From Chiridota heheva (taxonomy: Eukaryota; Echinodermata; Holothuroidea; Apodida; Chiridotidae), in contig JAIGNY010004056.1 of NCBI GenBank assembly GCA_020152595.1, positions 355,001-419,000 of the forward strand: a DNA stretch of 64,000 bases, written 5' to 3'. A program made the position numbers and the translations under genes. This document shows, one piece after another, positions 13,921 to 26,504 of this stretch. Below the pieces are notes generated by a model, which made no database searches, was not told the DNA's origin, and was given only the letters and a program-made list of their open reading frames with translations. The number at the start of each line of letters is the position of its first letter. Position 1 is the stretch's first letter.

Positions 13921-14905
13921 GAGTGTGTTTGTTTGTTTGTTCAATGAGGGCTAACGGCACCATGACAACAAGGGTCAAATTGTGCCTGAGAGGTCAGATC
14001 ATTCTAGAGGTACAGTAGGAAGGAAAAGAAGCAGGGGGAGAATGAGAGAAATACAAGAACAAAAAGTCAGAAAGCTGTGATCAAGAGAGGAGGTGCATGT
14101 GTGAAAAAAACAAAGTAGAGAGAGGGGGTGGAAGAGGAGAATTAAATATGGTTGTAGGGGGAAGCATGATGAAGGAAGGAGATCATTTTATCCTGAGGGG
14201 TTTTCTGGAAAAACTCAGCAGTTGAGTTGTGGGGAGCAAGAAAAGCTCTGGGAAGGTTGTACAGGGGGCAAGCAAGGAGAACGTGATGGATTGTGAGGGT
14301 GCAGTGGCAATTGTTACAGAGGGGTTGGGGGGAGCCAATAAGGAGGTGGGAGTGAGTGAGGTGGGTGTGACCTATTCCAAGACAGGTAATATGAGCGTTG
14401 TCGATACGAGAGAGAATGTTGATGGTGGGTTTGATCGGAATGGTGGGTTTGATCGGAATGGAAGGCTGGATGACGTGGAGTTTGTTATTAATTTAGGAGT
14501 TCCATGAGGTTTGCCAGCAGTAACGAACAAGGGAAGCGAATAGCGGTTTGATGTCAGAAAGGGTTTTGGGAAAAGGGGCAGGGGGAAGGTTGAGGGCAAG
14601 CTTAGGGGCTGCATTAGCCCTGTCATTGCCTGGGATGCCAACATGGCTGGGTATCCAGAAGTAAAGAATATGTTTCCTGCAGAGGGTGGGCGAAAGGAGT
14701 TTCCAGAGGAGGTGGGATGTGAAGTGATCCCATTTAAGATTGAGTAAAGAAGTAAGAACAGCCTTTGAGTCGAAGAAAATGGCAAAGTGTCTGAGCAAAG
14801 AGTACTCAATAAAGTTGAGGGTGAGGAGAATGGCCTTTGCCTCAGCTGAAAAGATGGACGAGTAGTCAGGATGTCTGCTACTGAGGACAAGGAGTGTCAT
14901 GATGT
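13921..14905 (-). mobile_element. Non-LTR retrotransposon 3' end with RNase H domain, copy B (best-preserved RNase H)
   Basis: The minus-strand frame (14900 to 14493) encodes S-A-E-A-K-A-I-L-L-T-L-N-F, then F-F-D-S-K-A-V-L-T-S-L, then W-I-P-S-H-V-G-I-P-G-N-D-R-A-N. These are the RNase H motifs carrying the catalytic Glu, the second Asp and the His/terminal block; the last catalytic Asp of the A-D motif is replaced by Asn. Downstream, in other frames, comes a C-terminal segment with H-T-H-L-T-H-S-H-L-L-I-G-S-P and a C-x2-C..H..C-type knuckle. The 3' end is an (AAAC)n tail at 13924-13940. An internal 15-bp tandem duplication at 14428-14458 is absent from copy A. The copy is truncated at its 5' side within RNase H. 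Confidence 0.8.
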
Positions 14906-16684
14906 GGTGTACATGTGATATGATTCATAGTGCAATATACACACTGCCATAGACTATTCTGAAATGGACATGTACAGTAGAGGCTAAAACCTATTAAAAA
15001 CAAATGAAAGCAGCGAACCACTTAAAAATTGACCATTTTATGCTGTTTTAAAATCTGTTCTCAACATGCAAAAGTCATGGGCTTACTTGTAAACACTTGT
15101 TGTACAATTGTAAAATGAAACAAGTATTCACTAGAAACGAATGCAGTGAACACACTAGAGCGCAGGATTTTGAGATTCCTGCACAGACAGTATTATCAAA
15201 TTCCTGCTCAAAATATCTAAAGGGAGGGGGGGGTCAGGGGTGGGGGAGAGGCGGGGTTTCAATGCAAATAAAATTGGCAACAAAAAAAAGTCAAATTGTC
15301 AGCCAAAATTTTCAGCCTAATTTTGGCATTTGTGACCTTTTTTTATATAGTATTTTTGCCCTTTCTTGGTATTTTGAGGTATTTTCCCAAAACTGAAATC
15401 CCCCCTTCCCTTTTTTTTTTATTCTCTTAAAAAATTACACAAGGGGTGAGTGAAAATTCTCGACCACCTACACCCCCCCTTCTTCAAAAAAAAAATTGAA
15501 CCTTAGTGTAAACACTGAATGAATGTGATTGATTTGCACATTCATAACAAAGGTTACAGTAAAGTATATTCAAATATTTTAAAGATTCCAAAATGATACA
15601 CTCACATTTCGGCCACTTGTCCTTTACAGGACTAGTTAGAAGAACCTAAGAAGTTGAGCATGACATCACATACTAAAATACTTCCAGACTTGTATTCCCT
15701 GAATTCGTGCATGTACTGTATACATACATACGATGGAAGGTTTGCTATTATAAGGGTGAATTAGATACCGATCACCAAGCAAAAAAAAATAACTAGATAT
15801 TGATTATCTATTTTAAAAATAAAATATAATGATACATCACTATATCATGATGTCCAAAATAAGATTTCTACCATAGGAACACAGCTTAAAAAACAAAGGG
15901 TTTTCAAATTTGTTTTCTTTTCGCAAGCTCAAAAAATTAATCATGTAGCAAAACGATGTCCATAATGAAATATTCAAACAATAAGCAAATACAGCAAAGC
16001 CTTACCCATTCCACTAAGATGTTAAGAATTCAGCTTCTTTGCAGGTGCATTGAGCATGAATGGACTAGCATGAAATGTACTCATCATGACTGCACTTAAA
16101 CTGCAGATGTTGTCACATTTTATCTTATTCTGACATACTTGGCAGTAATTATTGGATTTGCAGTCAAGGGGCAAGAAATTGTGCACATGTATGCAAGTGT
16201 GAATTGATCATTGAAATTGAAATGCACATTTCACAGAACCACTTGACATTAAGAAAGATGAAATCATTGATTAATTGAATGCAACACCAGTAATAGTTCT
16301 TGGAAAACTGTGAGAAAAAAATAATAATAACTGTATGTATACATAAGTATGAATACAATTTGGTTTTTGTTAAAAGCATTGGAATTTGAATGCTTGTATG
16401 TGTACTGTACATCTCAACAATCATTATCGCCTGAGTTATGTAATGATTTGCCTATACATAAATGTGTACAACATGTAGTCCTCAAACTTCTATCGAGTAG
16501 TGTGTACAAACATGTTCAGCCGTTGAATGAAAAAGGATACATTCGTAGGGAGCCATTCTTTGATCCAACAGCAAGGATGTTTTGCACTGGATCATATGCT
16601 AGGGCTTTGGTTCAAACGGAAATCCATGGCGAACAACCTGTAAGAGAAAAACGAGAAAAACGATTTTATAGTAAAATGGTGTTT
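14906..16684. other. Unassigned intronic sequence
   Basis: Includes a G-run region (15224-15255), T- and C-runs (15400-15480) and a 112-codon plus ORF at 16349-16687 that runs into the THAP remnant's flank. None is recognisable as a gene. Confidence 0.45.
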
Positions 16685-17300
16685 TAGCAACGTCATGAGG
16701 TCACATGACTTTCTTTACATTGCCATTTTGTATAAGAACACTGTCATCTGCTGTACACTTAATTAGATTTACATACATTTGCATGTAGTTATATAAGATT
16801 ATTTTTGTAAAATAATTATGCCGCAATCTTGCTGTGCCATTGGTTACACTATAGTAAACTTGTACAGGGAAATTAAAAGAAGCTTTCTTGATTTCCATCT
16901 GATCCTGATCAACATTTAAAGTGGGTTTCTGCTGAATAACGTGATGGCTTTCTACCTACAGTTTACACAATAGGATTTGCAGTGAGCACTTTAATATATC
17001 AAGTTTGCCAGCTTTGTCTGAGTATAACAAACAATCAGCTGGCATTAATGTTAAAATTACTCTTCGTATACCTAGTGAATAAAACCTACAGAAAAATATG
17101 AAGTAAAATCAAAAGTAAGCAAAAAATTGCAATTAGTGAAATTTGCTGAACTGATACTGGTAGGTTTAAGCATGTGAGTATGTTTGTTGTACGTGTGATG
17201 TGACTGAGCTGTGTGAAGAAATGTGAAACGCATCGATGCCTGTCCTGCAAACTGGCTTCCAGTGGAGTTAGAGTCACGTAATGAAACCCCTCTATTATGC
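16685..17300 (+). mobile_element. THAP-domain DNA transposon remnant, copy 1 (P-element/THAP9-like N terminus)
   Basis: ATG at 16818 starts M-P-Q-S-C-C-A-I-G-Y-T; M-P-x-x-C..x-x-C is the typical THAP start. After frame breaks there are pieces equivalent to F-x-(D/R)-F-P-S-D, and then I-C-S-E-H-F-N at 16977-16997, the THAP C-S-E-H-F motif supplying the second Cys/His pair. A conserved stretch N-K-Q-S-A-G-I-N-V-K-I-T-L-R-I-P-S follows, then a stop. The second copy at 53688 shares flanks and order. The upstream flank (acgtcatgaggtcacatgac) is conserved in both copies and probably belongs to the element end. No DDE transposase core is present, so this is a 5'-end relic. Confidence 0.7.
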
Positions 17301-17561
17301 ATCAAAAATAACATATCATTCAGGTAAATACTGTAAACCATCTCAAACTTTGCCCGAAATTGAGCTGAGGCTGTGTGCAGTAGGTACTGTATAGTATACA
17401 AATCTCACCCAGCTTATAGTGTCTATGACATTCAGCTTTCGGGGCCAAGAGGGCAAAGTTTTAAAATATTATGTCGGAAATTTGCAAGGGGAAAAGTGAT
17501 CACTAAGTTGGGGCGATATTCAAAACGGTCATCACCAAATTTAAACGATATCGAAAGGAAA

Positions 17562-17807
17562 GGTATCGTCCCATGAATAATTTAAGAGGTCATAACGTCA
17601 CTTCCATGTTTCAATTTTCCCTATAGATCACGAGAAATCTGCGATGTTGTTGATCACACTTCCACCAGACCAAACTTAGGGGCCTACAGTATATGTCTTA
17701 TCGATGATATCACAGATTACTCGCAACCAATGAGGACAATTTAAAACTGTAAGTGACGTCATCAGCAGGGCGACGTTCACTTCCGAAATTATTTATGGGA
17801 CAATACC
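17562..17807. mobile_element. 246-bp MITE with GGTATYGTCCCAT termini
   Basis: Left end ggtatcgtcccatgaataat and right end (reverse complement) ggtattgtcccataaataat, 18 of 20 identical. Subterminal inverted repeats continue (gtcataacgtcac against gtgacgtcatc). No coding sequence. Its right end touches the left end of the family 1 MITE. Confidence 0.7.
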
Positions 17808-18256
17808 CAGACCCCTAGCTTTGCTGTTTTACAGGGCGACCCGCCCTGCCCCTTTGTGGGCCCGGCCTTCCCCCCTGAAAGTCCGCCATGCCCCCCTGGG
17901 GTCCACCCTGCCCCTCATGAGAAAAAATATATATATTTTTTTTTTTATAGATTTTTTGTTTTCTTGTTTTTAACTTAATAATTTAAATTAATCTCATAAA
18001 TGAAATACCTAACATGGATACAGAACACAGAATGATAGCATAGTAAGAAGTTGTCCTGTTTGGCTCGTGAATGGTCCTCATCAATCAGAATAGTTTCATT
18101 CTGAGGTATGATTATGGCTAAAATCCCAGAGCTTCTTCACCATGGGATTGAGCCCCTGAACTCCATGCCGAAAATACACAGCACTTCGCGCACACATTAA
18201 TGTGCCCCTCAACAAGTCTAGCACCCTGCCCCTTTTTAAATCAAGCTAGGGGTCTG
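17808..18256 (+). mobile_element. MITE family 1, complete copy with terminal inverted repeats
   Basis: Starts cagacccctagctt and ends aagctaggggtctg, a perfect 14-bp inverted repeat. The interior has the gccctgcccctttgtgggcc block, a T-rich centre and caccctgcccctttttaaat before the right end. Many fragments of this family occur in the window (22797, 31553, 35090, 36870, 41592, 46856, 47590, 59536). The left end abuts another MITE ending at 17807. No coding capacity; target duplication is unclear. Confidence 0.75.
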
Positions 18257-18640
18257 GATAACTTTTCTTTAAGCTTAGTCATTTTTAACAGTCAATTGCC
18301 GGAACATGATTGTATAGCATATATTGCATACTGGTACATGTATATCTTGCTTCTTACATTTTATTTGAGAGAGTTTTACCCCTGACCCTCACTAATTATA
18401 CCTTTTTTCTTCCAATGTTTAGTTTGATTTACTACAGAAAACAAGGCTGTGTTCTCACTTATCATGATCATGATCCCAGACGATAAACAAGCTCAATGAT
18501 TGCATACAAAAAATGCCATGTGGTCTCACTAAGTTAGAGCCTGGAGTCAGACACACCGAAGGCTATCTGATATCACACAGCATACGAGTGAACAGCAAGA
18601 TGAAATCTTGTTTAATGAAATTCCCATGAAATCTAACCCA

Positions 18641-19143
18641 GGGGTCAAAATTTAATAGTTTTGCCACTGTTCTGTGGAACAGTCCTTTCTCAAATAATAT
18701 TGTTACGCATCAGATTTCACCGTTCGAAGTGTTTTTGCCGAAAAGAGGACTAATTCGTTTCTTCAAAATGGGCATATTTTACAACTAATTTACTGATTTA
18801 TATAATGAGCAAATGTGTATGTCGGTTATTAGTATTTACATGATGTAGCATCCAGTTGCAGAAAATCATACACGTGCAAGCAGCCTTGCTTATGTGTATT
18901 CATGATTAATTGTGCTGACAATTACAAACAAGGTAGGAAAAGCTTTTTCTTTCTGCAAGAAATTCTTTTTATGATAATCTTTTTTAACTACATGCACTTT
19001 TTAAGAGCAGAAATCAAGTTATTGATGATCACTGATGCCACATGCTTGTGAAAGGAAGACTGTTCCACCTGAATGCTCTTGTTTGAAAATTCAGTTCCTG
19101 CATAAAAAGCACTGTTAGCGGAACAGTGGCAAATTAGACCCCT
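18641..19143. mobile_element. MITE family 2, complete copy
   Basis: Left end ggggtcaaaatttaatagtt, then tgccactgttctgtggaaca; right end in reverse complement aggggtctaatttgccactg. The subterminal palindromic word ctgttccrcggaacag recurs at both ends. Other copies are at 35628-36862 (interrupted) and 57126-57605. Confidence 0.7.
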
Positions 19144-21192
19144 TATGAGTGAACCGTGTAAGGGAGTCGAGCCAACTCGAGATATACGGGATTCTGCGTT
19201 CTTTTTTGCCGCGCGTTAGGCCGCGTGGACAAAAGAAATCGTTTTACCGCGGAATCACGTGCACGGATTAAAACACCCAAATGCGCTCAGGCATAGAGCT
19301 CATTAACTTGCATCCATTGTGTCTGTATACAATGGTTCTAATCACTGCGTAGATCGCGGAGAATCTCGCAGTAATGTTACATGCAAATGACATGATTATA
19401 TGGTCTGATAGATAAAAGGTTTTCAGGATAACTGTAAATCGCTACGCAGATTTATTGTCACGGTTTTGATTGTAACTAGAATAATCCAACTTACTCACCC
19501 CTGTTGTAATTACAACTAGTGTTAGGTCGTTACTACACACATACCACATGTACAATCGTATACCTGTACTGTACGCTATGAAGTTTCATGTGGGCCGACG
19601 GTCACATAAGTAACACGCATTACATATTGCAATTTTCTAGAATAAAATCTTGCATTGTGTCGTGTACTTTCTTCTAGTATTACGTCCAGCAATAAAGGTA
19701 TTAAGAACTTTGCGTTCCTTTAGCTTCAAACTTTGACCTACTTACGGGAACAAATTTGAAATAAATCTTACCATTAATTTTGTGTCTTTAAAAAAAGAAA
19801 AGGGAATACACATTTTCAACCTTGGTACTACACAGAAGAACCATTTTCTGTTGTCCGAAACGTAATATGGGTCGTAAGAAATACTTTTGTTTTCCATCGT
19901 GTTTTTACTCTCAGATTTTGTTTAAAAGTAATCACGAAAGGCAGATTGAATCCCCACTAATAAAAGCGCAGTGAGCATGCGTTGAAATCATTTTTCGGCC
20001 CACGCCGAACTACTTCCAAGAAGCCGCTATGAATCTCTTCTTGAAAACCACGCTGTCCGCCCATAGCGCACGCCTGTAGAGCGCTGAAGGGATATTCCTT
20101 GACTCATTATCGTAACAAGCATTGTGATTAAAGTAATATGCGGCATACACCTGAAATTCTGTCTAAAAATACGTCGGTTGGTTTTACTGGTTGGTGTATT
20201 TTCCCAAAACAATTAATTCAAGGCATTAGTTTGAGTGATTAAAATTTATGTAATGCCAATGACATTAGTTATATGGAGATAAAACTTAAACTGTTTTAAT
20301 GTTGTCAAAAAAAAATAGAAATCAAAACAACAAATAAAGATTAAAACAACGAAAATATTTTCATAATTAGAATTAGCCCTCACATTTTTAAAAAGTGCCA
20401 TTGCCCTGTTGCATGTACATTTCTCATGTAATTGTACATACTATCAGCTACCACAAATCTCAATAAACTCTCTGTCTCTCACTGGGTGCCCAGATAATTG
20501 CTAGCCGACACCCCTCCAATAAAAAGAAAAACAAGCTTACCACCAATGAAGTGCCCCCCAAATTAGTTATGCTATAGCTACCGCTCCTGTTCTTCCCTCT
20601 TCGCGTTTCTACCCCCCTCCCTCTGCAGTAAATTCTCTGCTACAGCGACTTCTCTGCTACAGCAGGAATCAAATGTGCCTGGTACATTTTGCTGACCACA
20701 CTGCTTTAATACCGTAATTTCAAAACTTTTTTTTTTTTTTTTTTTTTTCGTTTTCAGAGCGGTGTTGACATAAATGTATTATTTTATCCTGACTTTCAAG
20801 GATTCTTGTTGATAGGTTACAGGACTCGCCCATTGTCCATTATAGGCGCTTTTTTTTTTTTTTTTTTTTTTTTTGTATATATAGTGAAAATTTACGTGTC
20901 TATTTAAAATAAATTAAAAACGTTGGTTAAGTTGCGTGGTTGGAGGGGAGAGGGGGGGGGGGTAAGGGGGATGGGCATAAAGGGTAATGCTTCAGACATT
21001 TCATGGGGTCGAAAAGTTGGTTGCAAAATTCTAATGGGTGCACTAAATGAGTAATGACCGTGAAGAAAATCGCTTTTCCGAAAGTTAAGGATTATGATTC
21101 GGAAAATTAATATCTTTACCCTCGCAAGAAGTGTATATTTAGGATATAAAAACAAGACCTCCAGTGACATAGCTAGACATTTTCCTTCATTG

Positions 21193-21597
21193 CAGGAACA
21201 CTTGTTTCTGTATTACATCCCCACTCCATCCCACCCGCTCAAGAATTCAACTGTTTGTTAGACATACTGAAGCCCATGAAATAAAGTCAACTTTTTGTTG
21301 TTTGCCAACTTGGTTTTAGGTGCCCGTCGGCTGCTCCTCGGCCATTTTATACACGTTAGGTGCAATGATAAACATTACCCCCATTCCCCGCCTTATTTGT
21401 CATTACATGAGCACCTGTTTCTGTATTACATCCCCACCCCACCCTTTTGAATAGTCAACTGTCTGCTAGACATACGTAACCCCATGAAACAAAGTCAACT
21501 CTTTTGTTCATTTGTTTTCTGCCAACTTGGTTTAAGGTGCCCGTCGGCCGCTCCTCAGCAGGCCGCGGCCATTTTATCAACAAGTGCAATGATACAC
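21193..21597 (+). repeat. Tandem duplication, two units of about 200 bp
   Basis: Both units run from cacctgtttctgtattacat (first unit cacttgtttctg) through tagacata, gccaacttggttt and ggtgcccgtcggc to ggccattttat and gtgcaatgata. Confidence 0.75.
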
Positions 21598-21772
21598 TAG
21601 AACACGAGTGTTTCAACATCATTACACAGCACAAATTAAATCTGAGTCAAACATTACTTTTAAGAATGCACAACATTTAAAATCGTGTCCAATGGATGAA
21701 TAAATACATTCTTAATAAGAATACTATATTCGTGATAGGTACTGTACTATACACGGTATAACACAAGAAGCA

Positions 21773-21915
21773 ACATGGCTATAAATGGGTTTTTATATAT
21801 GACTGTCATTTGTAACGTGCCAAAGAAAAAATGATTACTATGAGATGGCTATAAATGGGTTTTATACATGACTGTCATTTAAAGTGTGCCAAAGAAAAAA
21901 TAATTATTATGAGAT
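21773..21915 (+). repeat. Tandem duplication, two units of about 75 bp
   Basis: atggctataaatgggttttt and tgactgtcattt...gtgccaaagaaaaaat recur with few changes. Confidence 0.8.
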
Positions 21916-22796
21916 ATTAAAAAGTCATAGTTCTAATGGCTTCTAAGATGTTGATCAATAATAAAAAAACTATAAAAAAAAACCAGCCGTAATTTGAACA
22001 CCCGGGTTAAACACATAAAGTTTCGCGCAACTACTATGACAACTGCAATGTGTAAGAAAATAATTTTTGTCCAAACTTTTGGCAACTGAAACATTGCATT
22101 TGATATTCATGTAATTGATCTCTTCAAAACACTCTTCAATATTATTTAGAAGTAGCACGAGTTGACGAGGGTGAAAGACATTTTATTGATTGATGTGAAA
22201 CCCAATATTTCATTCACATCTTGAAAACGAAAAATATTGCAATCGTCCAACAGTTTAGAAGGCGGGACTTGTAAATTCAGCTGTAGCTCTCTAGATATAT
22301 AAAATCTGGGTCAGCGCCAAACTTGTCTTCGAGCAGTGATGTGAATTATGCTGCATCGTATAAAAATAGTGCACTTTAAAAGGGTTTTGTTCAATAATTT
22401 TGTCGTTTTATTCCCCCTCCCCTCCAAACAGCTCTCTAACCTCGTTGGGGCTGTTATGTAGTAATGAATATTCTAATGTTTGCAATTTACATACAAAACA
22501 AGGAATGATTATTTGTTTGCTCGTATATACATAAAGTTAACTACACGCATACCACGTGTACTACGTTAACCTTCCACACCTGGGGGGTGTCGGACAACAT
22601 AGCGTAAGAATATATTGTATTTCAATCCAGAAAGTTTTAATAAAATTGCGTGGTTATAAGTGGACTATATGAAATACAATTCATTTGACACATGGGCCAT
22701 CGATACTAAGGGAGGTGAGATTGGTAAAATTTGCTCTAACGTATTCAATGGAACCTCATTTTTTTAAAAGAATTGAGTGCTCGTTTAATGTTTACA

Positions 22797-22848
22797 AGCA
22801 TTAAGTCTAGCACTCTTCCCTTTAAAATGAAGCTAGGTCTTACACAGA
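22797..22848 (+). repeat. Right-end fragment of a family 1 MITE
   Basis: cattaagtctagcactcttc then cctttaaaatgaagctaggtct parallels the right end of 17808-18256. No left end nearby. Confidence 0.55.
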
Positions 22849-23862
22849 TTTCATGTTTTATCCCGAAATTTGTATCTATTCCAAAACTCTGGTTAAATTA
22901 AGTCCTAAAATCTCTCCTCCAATTATCAAGAAAGTCAATAACGTAATAAGAAACGAAAACATAATTTGTGGTTTTATTCCATAAGCAAAAAAAGTGAAAC
23001 ACCAAAGAAAACCGACCAAAAAATAATAAAATAAATGAAATTTGGGAATTTTTTTGGCTCCGTGTTTTGAAAATACACGTCACTACCATTGTTAAAAGTA
23101 TGCATAAAATCAGAATATTCATCAAATTCTATTTCCAGAACTAACAAAACGCGCAGACCTTAACTGAGTCGAGCTAAAGTGTATCCCAAATTTTACACCA
23201 GGAATTTGTTATAATTTCTATATGATCGTGTGAAAATATCCTTTACAAGGTTCCTTAGAAGGTGCCGAATCAAATCACTAAAATAATGTTCCACGACATA
23301 CTGCAAAAAACAAAACAGCAAACTTTTTTAAGTGATCATATAAGTCGTGGCGCCTCTTAACGCTTAAGTCATTTATACATTTCATGAAATGTATAGCTAG
23401 GGTCTCCATCCCCTCTCTAATTGGAATGTGTCTTTTGTTTTGATTTTCCGTGATTGAATCTTTACATAATCTTTCAACAAACCGCGCCCTTGATAATAAG
23501 TAGGCCACCACCTGGGCAAGGTCATAAATCACCCAGTCAGAATTGGGTTTTGGAAATGTATGAAGTGTCAATGAAATATAATATCTTTGAACAAGCGCCA
23601 TTAAACAATAAATATGTGGGTACGGGCAGTTCCCATGAAACTGGGTTTTGTTCAAAAATTTCATTTTATGTTCGGAGATAACAGAAAGCTATGGGTGCAA
23701 AGTTTGCAGGAATGCTAGTGAATGAGAAAGTTGCTGATCTGAGTTTATTTCCATTCAACCTTTCTATGGTGCATACCATTTTGCCGTATTCATAATTTTT
23801 ATTTTATTATCAACAATTTTTGTTACCAAATGAAACAAAGACTTGAGAGAGCTTTTTTTACA

Positions 23863-24005
23863 AGGATCTACCTTTTTAATAGTGTAGAAGTATTTTATTT
23901 ACATGCCGGAACACTAGGAATTTTGTTAAGTTTAAAAGAATCTACCTTTTTAATAGTGTAGGGTATTTTATGTACATGCCGGGACAGTAGGAATTTTGTT
24001 AAGTT
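23863..24005 (+). repeat. Tandem duplication, two units of about 70 bp
   Basis: ctacctttttaatagtgtag, then tattttatttacatgccgg and taggaattttgttaagttt, occur twice. Confidence 0.8.
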
Positions 24006-25280
24006 TGGACCATTATCTGTGAGCAATTTACGATCGATATTACTGATATTTATCATTATTTTTATTGGATTAAATTCGAATAAAGTCGGCAAAATTGAGT
24101 AAGTTGATTATTTCTTTTTCAGTCACTGCTTTATTCTGTTGAGTAAAATTTCAGTGCACAAATAAGTATAGGCTTGAAATAAACCAAAAGTTTAAAATTC
24201 CCGATTTTGACTAAAACATTGAAGTCATCAACCCATGAAAAATTGAACACAAAGTCTAACAAGAAAAAGATAAACAAAAATGAAAATGTAAAACATTATT
24301 TGGTCATGACTTCTTGATTCTTGAAATGTTGTGAAAGATAAGAAAGAAAAAGACTTAAAATTCTAAGTTGTTAAAAGATTTTTTGAAATTGTTTTTCTTT
24401 TTTTTTTGATGAAAGATCAATATCATTATCACTGCAAAATTAAAGCCGAGAGACATATTTAGGGACTCGTTAATTTTCAGTTTTTCCCTAGTTTAAAAAC
24501 TGATACACTTGGGGCTCGACGCAACTATTTTAACTGATACGGTACTGTTAACAGGAGTTTGTCACTTGAATCACTATATTATTTGTAACTTGTTTTGAAC
24601 ATGTTATTTTTGGCAGAACACATCACGAGCAATAATAGGTTTTTTTTTTTTTAATCCGAGTACTTGACCTTCACAATCCCATTACGTTTCCCGAAATAAG
24701 ATTAATGTAACGGTATATCATTCTTTGTTCAGTTGGAGCATGGAGCTATTACTAGCTTCATGGTTGAAGGTACTTTCCAACAGGATTACCAGCGATATCC
24801 CGCGCGATATCGCGAGGTATTGTTCCTATTGTTATGCAGGAAAGTGTGTTGGTACAATGGCTTCACTGAACCATGTGTTATGGGTGCGTTTAATCCGTCA
24901 TGAATAGAAAAAAATCCCGCAGTTTTGCGAGATTCGGCGGCATGCCGCATATCGCAAGTTGGCTCGCCTCCCTAAGATGAAATGTGGTTCTCTGACATTC
25001 TCATGGAATCTAACCGAGCAAACTAACTAATGAACAGTAGTATTTAAAAAGTATAACTAACGTGATCGTGAGTCATTAATCTGTGTTCACACACGTTCTT
25101 TGATAATCTCATCCATGGATATGATCACGTGCTCCGTATCATGATCTGACCCTTGACAAGGATCTAGATCAAGTAACTGAGCGTTCTCACAGCTTGAAAT
25201 CAGCGGATCTGATCGCAAGCTTGTACTCAACTGAGCTAACACAAAGTACAAACAAATTATACGGGTTAAACGTTCTAGCT

Positions 25281-25652
25281 TATAGACCTTTTCAAATCTG
25301 AATCGCAATTTCCTGTAACTTGATTTAAATAATGGTCACATCGCCAAAATTCATGAGTTTATAATGGACGATCATATACTGGAGGAATCTATTGACCAAT
25401 CAAATACTGCGGGAATCTTGGCTGTCTGCAGCATGGTATGAGGCGAAGCATATGAAGAAAAAAAATTAAAGTGCATGCATCGTAAATGCGTTATACATAA
25501 AGGTAATACAGGAGCATATTGCTGCTTACAATTGTTTGCTGAAATCTGCACCTAATTGGATCAGGAACAAAGGTCAAATTCCCCCAGCAGTTGATTGGTC
25601 AAAGCACTGAAGAAATCACGTTTGGCTAAACTCGGTTTGAAATGGTCTATAG
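25281..25652. mobile_element. MITE with TATAGACC termini (about 370 bp)
   Basis: Left end tatagaccttttcaaatc and right end (reverse complement) tatagaccatttcaaacc, 15 of 18 identical. A TA target is possible. The interior has no ORF of note. Confidence 0.6.
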
Positions 25653-26504
25653 TACAGTACATGTAAATAAGCATGTTTTTATCCTGTAGTTGAACTGCAA
25701 TTTAAATCAAACTACAGTAACGTGAGAATATTTACACTGTTACCGAGGCCCTGGCTTTAAAAATCAATTGCAACACCACCAGTAAAAAACAGGATTGTAT
25801 AGTACTTGAGCCTGTTGAAAAATATTTGCTATGTATACTGCATACATCATTGAAGTTGTGCAATTATGGAAGTGTGTGCAAGGTCAGAGTCAGAATACAG
25901 AATACTGAGCCTGAGTGCCTTGTTGATCGCAATTGCCTTAATGTGCAGTGTATGAAATGCTGATACAACCTTGCAAGAAATCAGTCAGAAGGTACAGCAG
26001 ATAATCCTGTTCAAGCATTTAGAAAACCAAATGCGCAATACAGATCAGAAGTAATGGAGGAAGAGATTATTTGGTGAGCCCAGCCGCCAAGTATTTTTGA
26101 AGTACATGTACAGTAGAGTGTATTGGTCATGAAGAAAGGGACTAAAAATCTGAACAAACAAATATTAGGCATGTTGAAAGTGGCATGGGACAGAGGTATC
26201 AGAGATGGAATCAATTATCAAATTTACTACAGTTCTGAATAAAAGTGTAAAAAATCTTCCCAGGAAAAATCACGACAGAATTATATAACATTCATGTAGT
26301 GAATACATCTTATACGTCGGTCTTTCGCAAGTTAGTGTACGCTTTATTGCACAATTACATGGGAACTTTTTTAGCACATATTTACTATTTACCACATATA
26401 GTGTATTTTACTATAGAAATCTATTTTGTTTTAAATTCAACGATTTTTTCTTGCTTCCTGCAAATTCCCGATTTGCTTGCAGTTATACCGCCAGAACTGT
26501 ACAC

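Larger units (their letters stand above)
19162..24972. mobile_element. Possible 5.8-kb Harbinger-like element bounded by inverted repeats and TAA flanks
   Basis: The left end gggagtcgagccaactcgag and the reverse-complemented right end gggaggcgagccaacttgcg agree at 17 of 20 positions. A second paired block lies about 100 bp inside each end (cacggattaaaacaccca and gacggattaaacgcaccca). TAA flanks both sides (19159-19161 and 24973-24975). GGG termini and a TAA/TTA target fit PIF/Harbinger transposons. I see no transposase or MYB-like ORF inside; the interior holds tandem repeats, a MITE fragment, poly-T runs and unrecognised DNA. The pairing could also be two independent insertions of one family. 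Confidence 0.42.

Noticed and set aside
14229-14507. 92-codon plus ORF, Gly/Val-rich
   Set aside because: Antisense shadow of retrotransposon copy B.
23278-23664. 128-codon minus ORF with protein-like composition (I-P-I-R-E-G-M-E-T-L-A-I-H-F)
   Set aside because: No motif recognised, no splice-site or repeat support. It remains a possible chance frame; a protein search and RNA evidence would decide.
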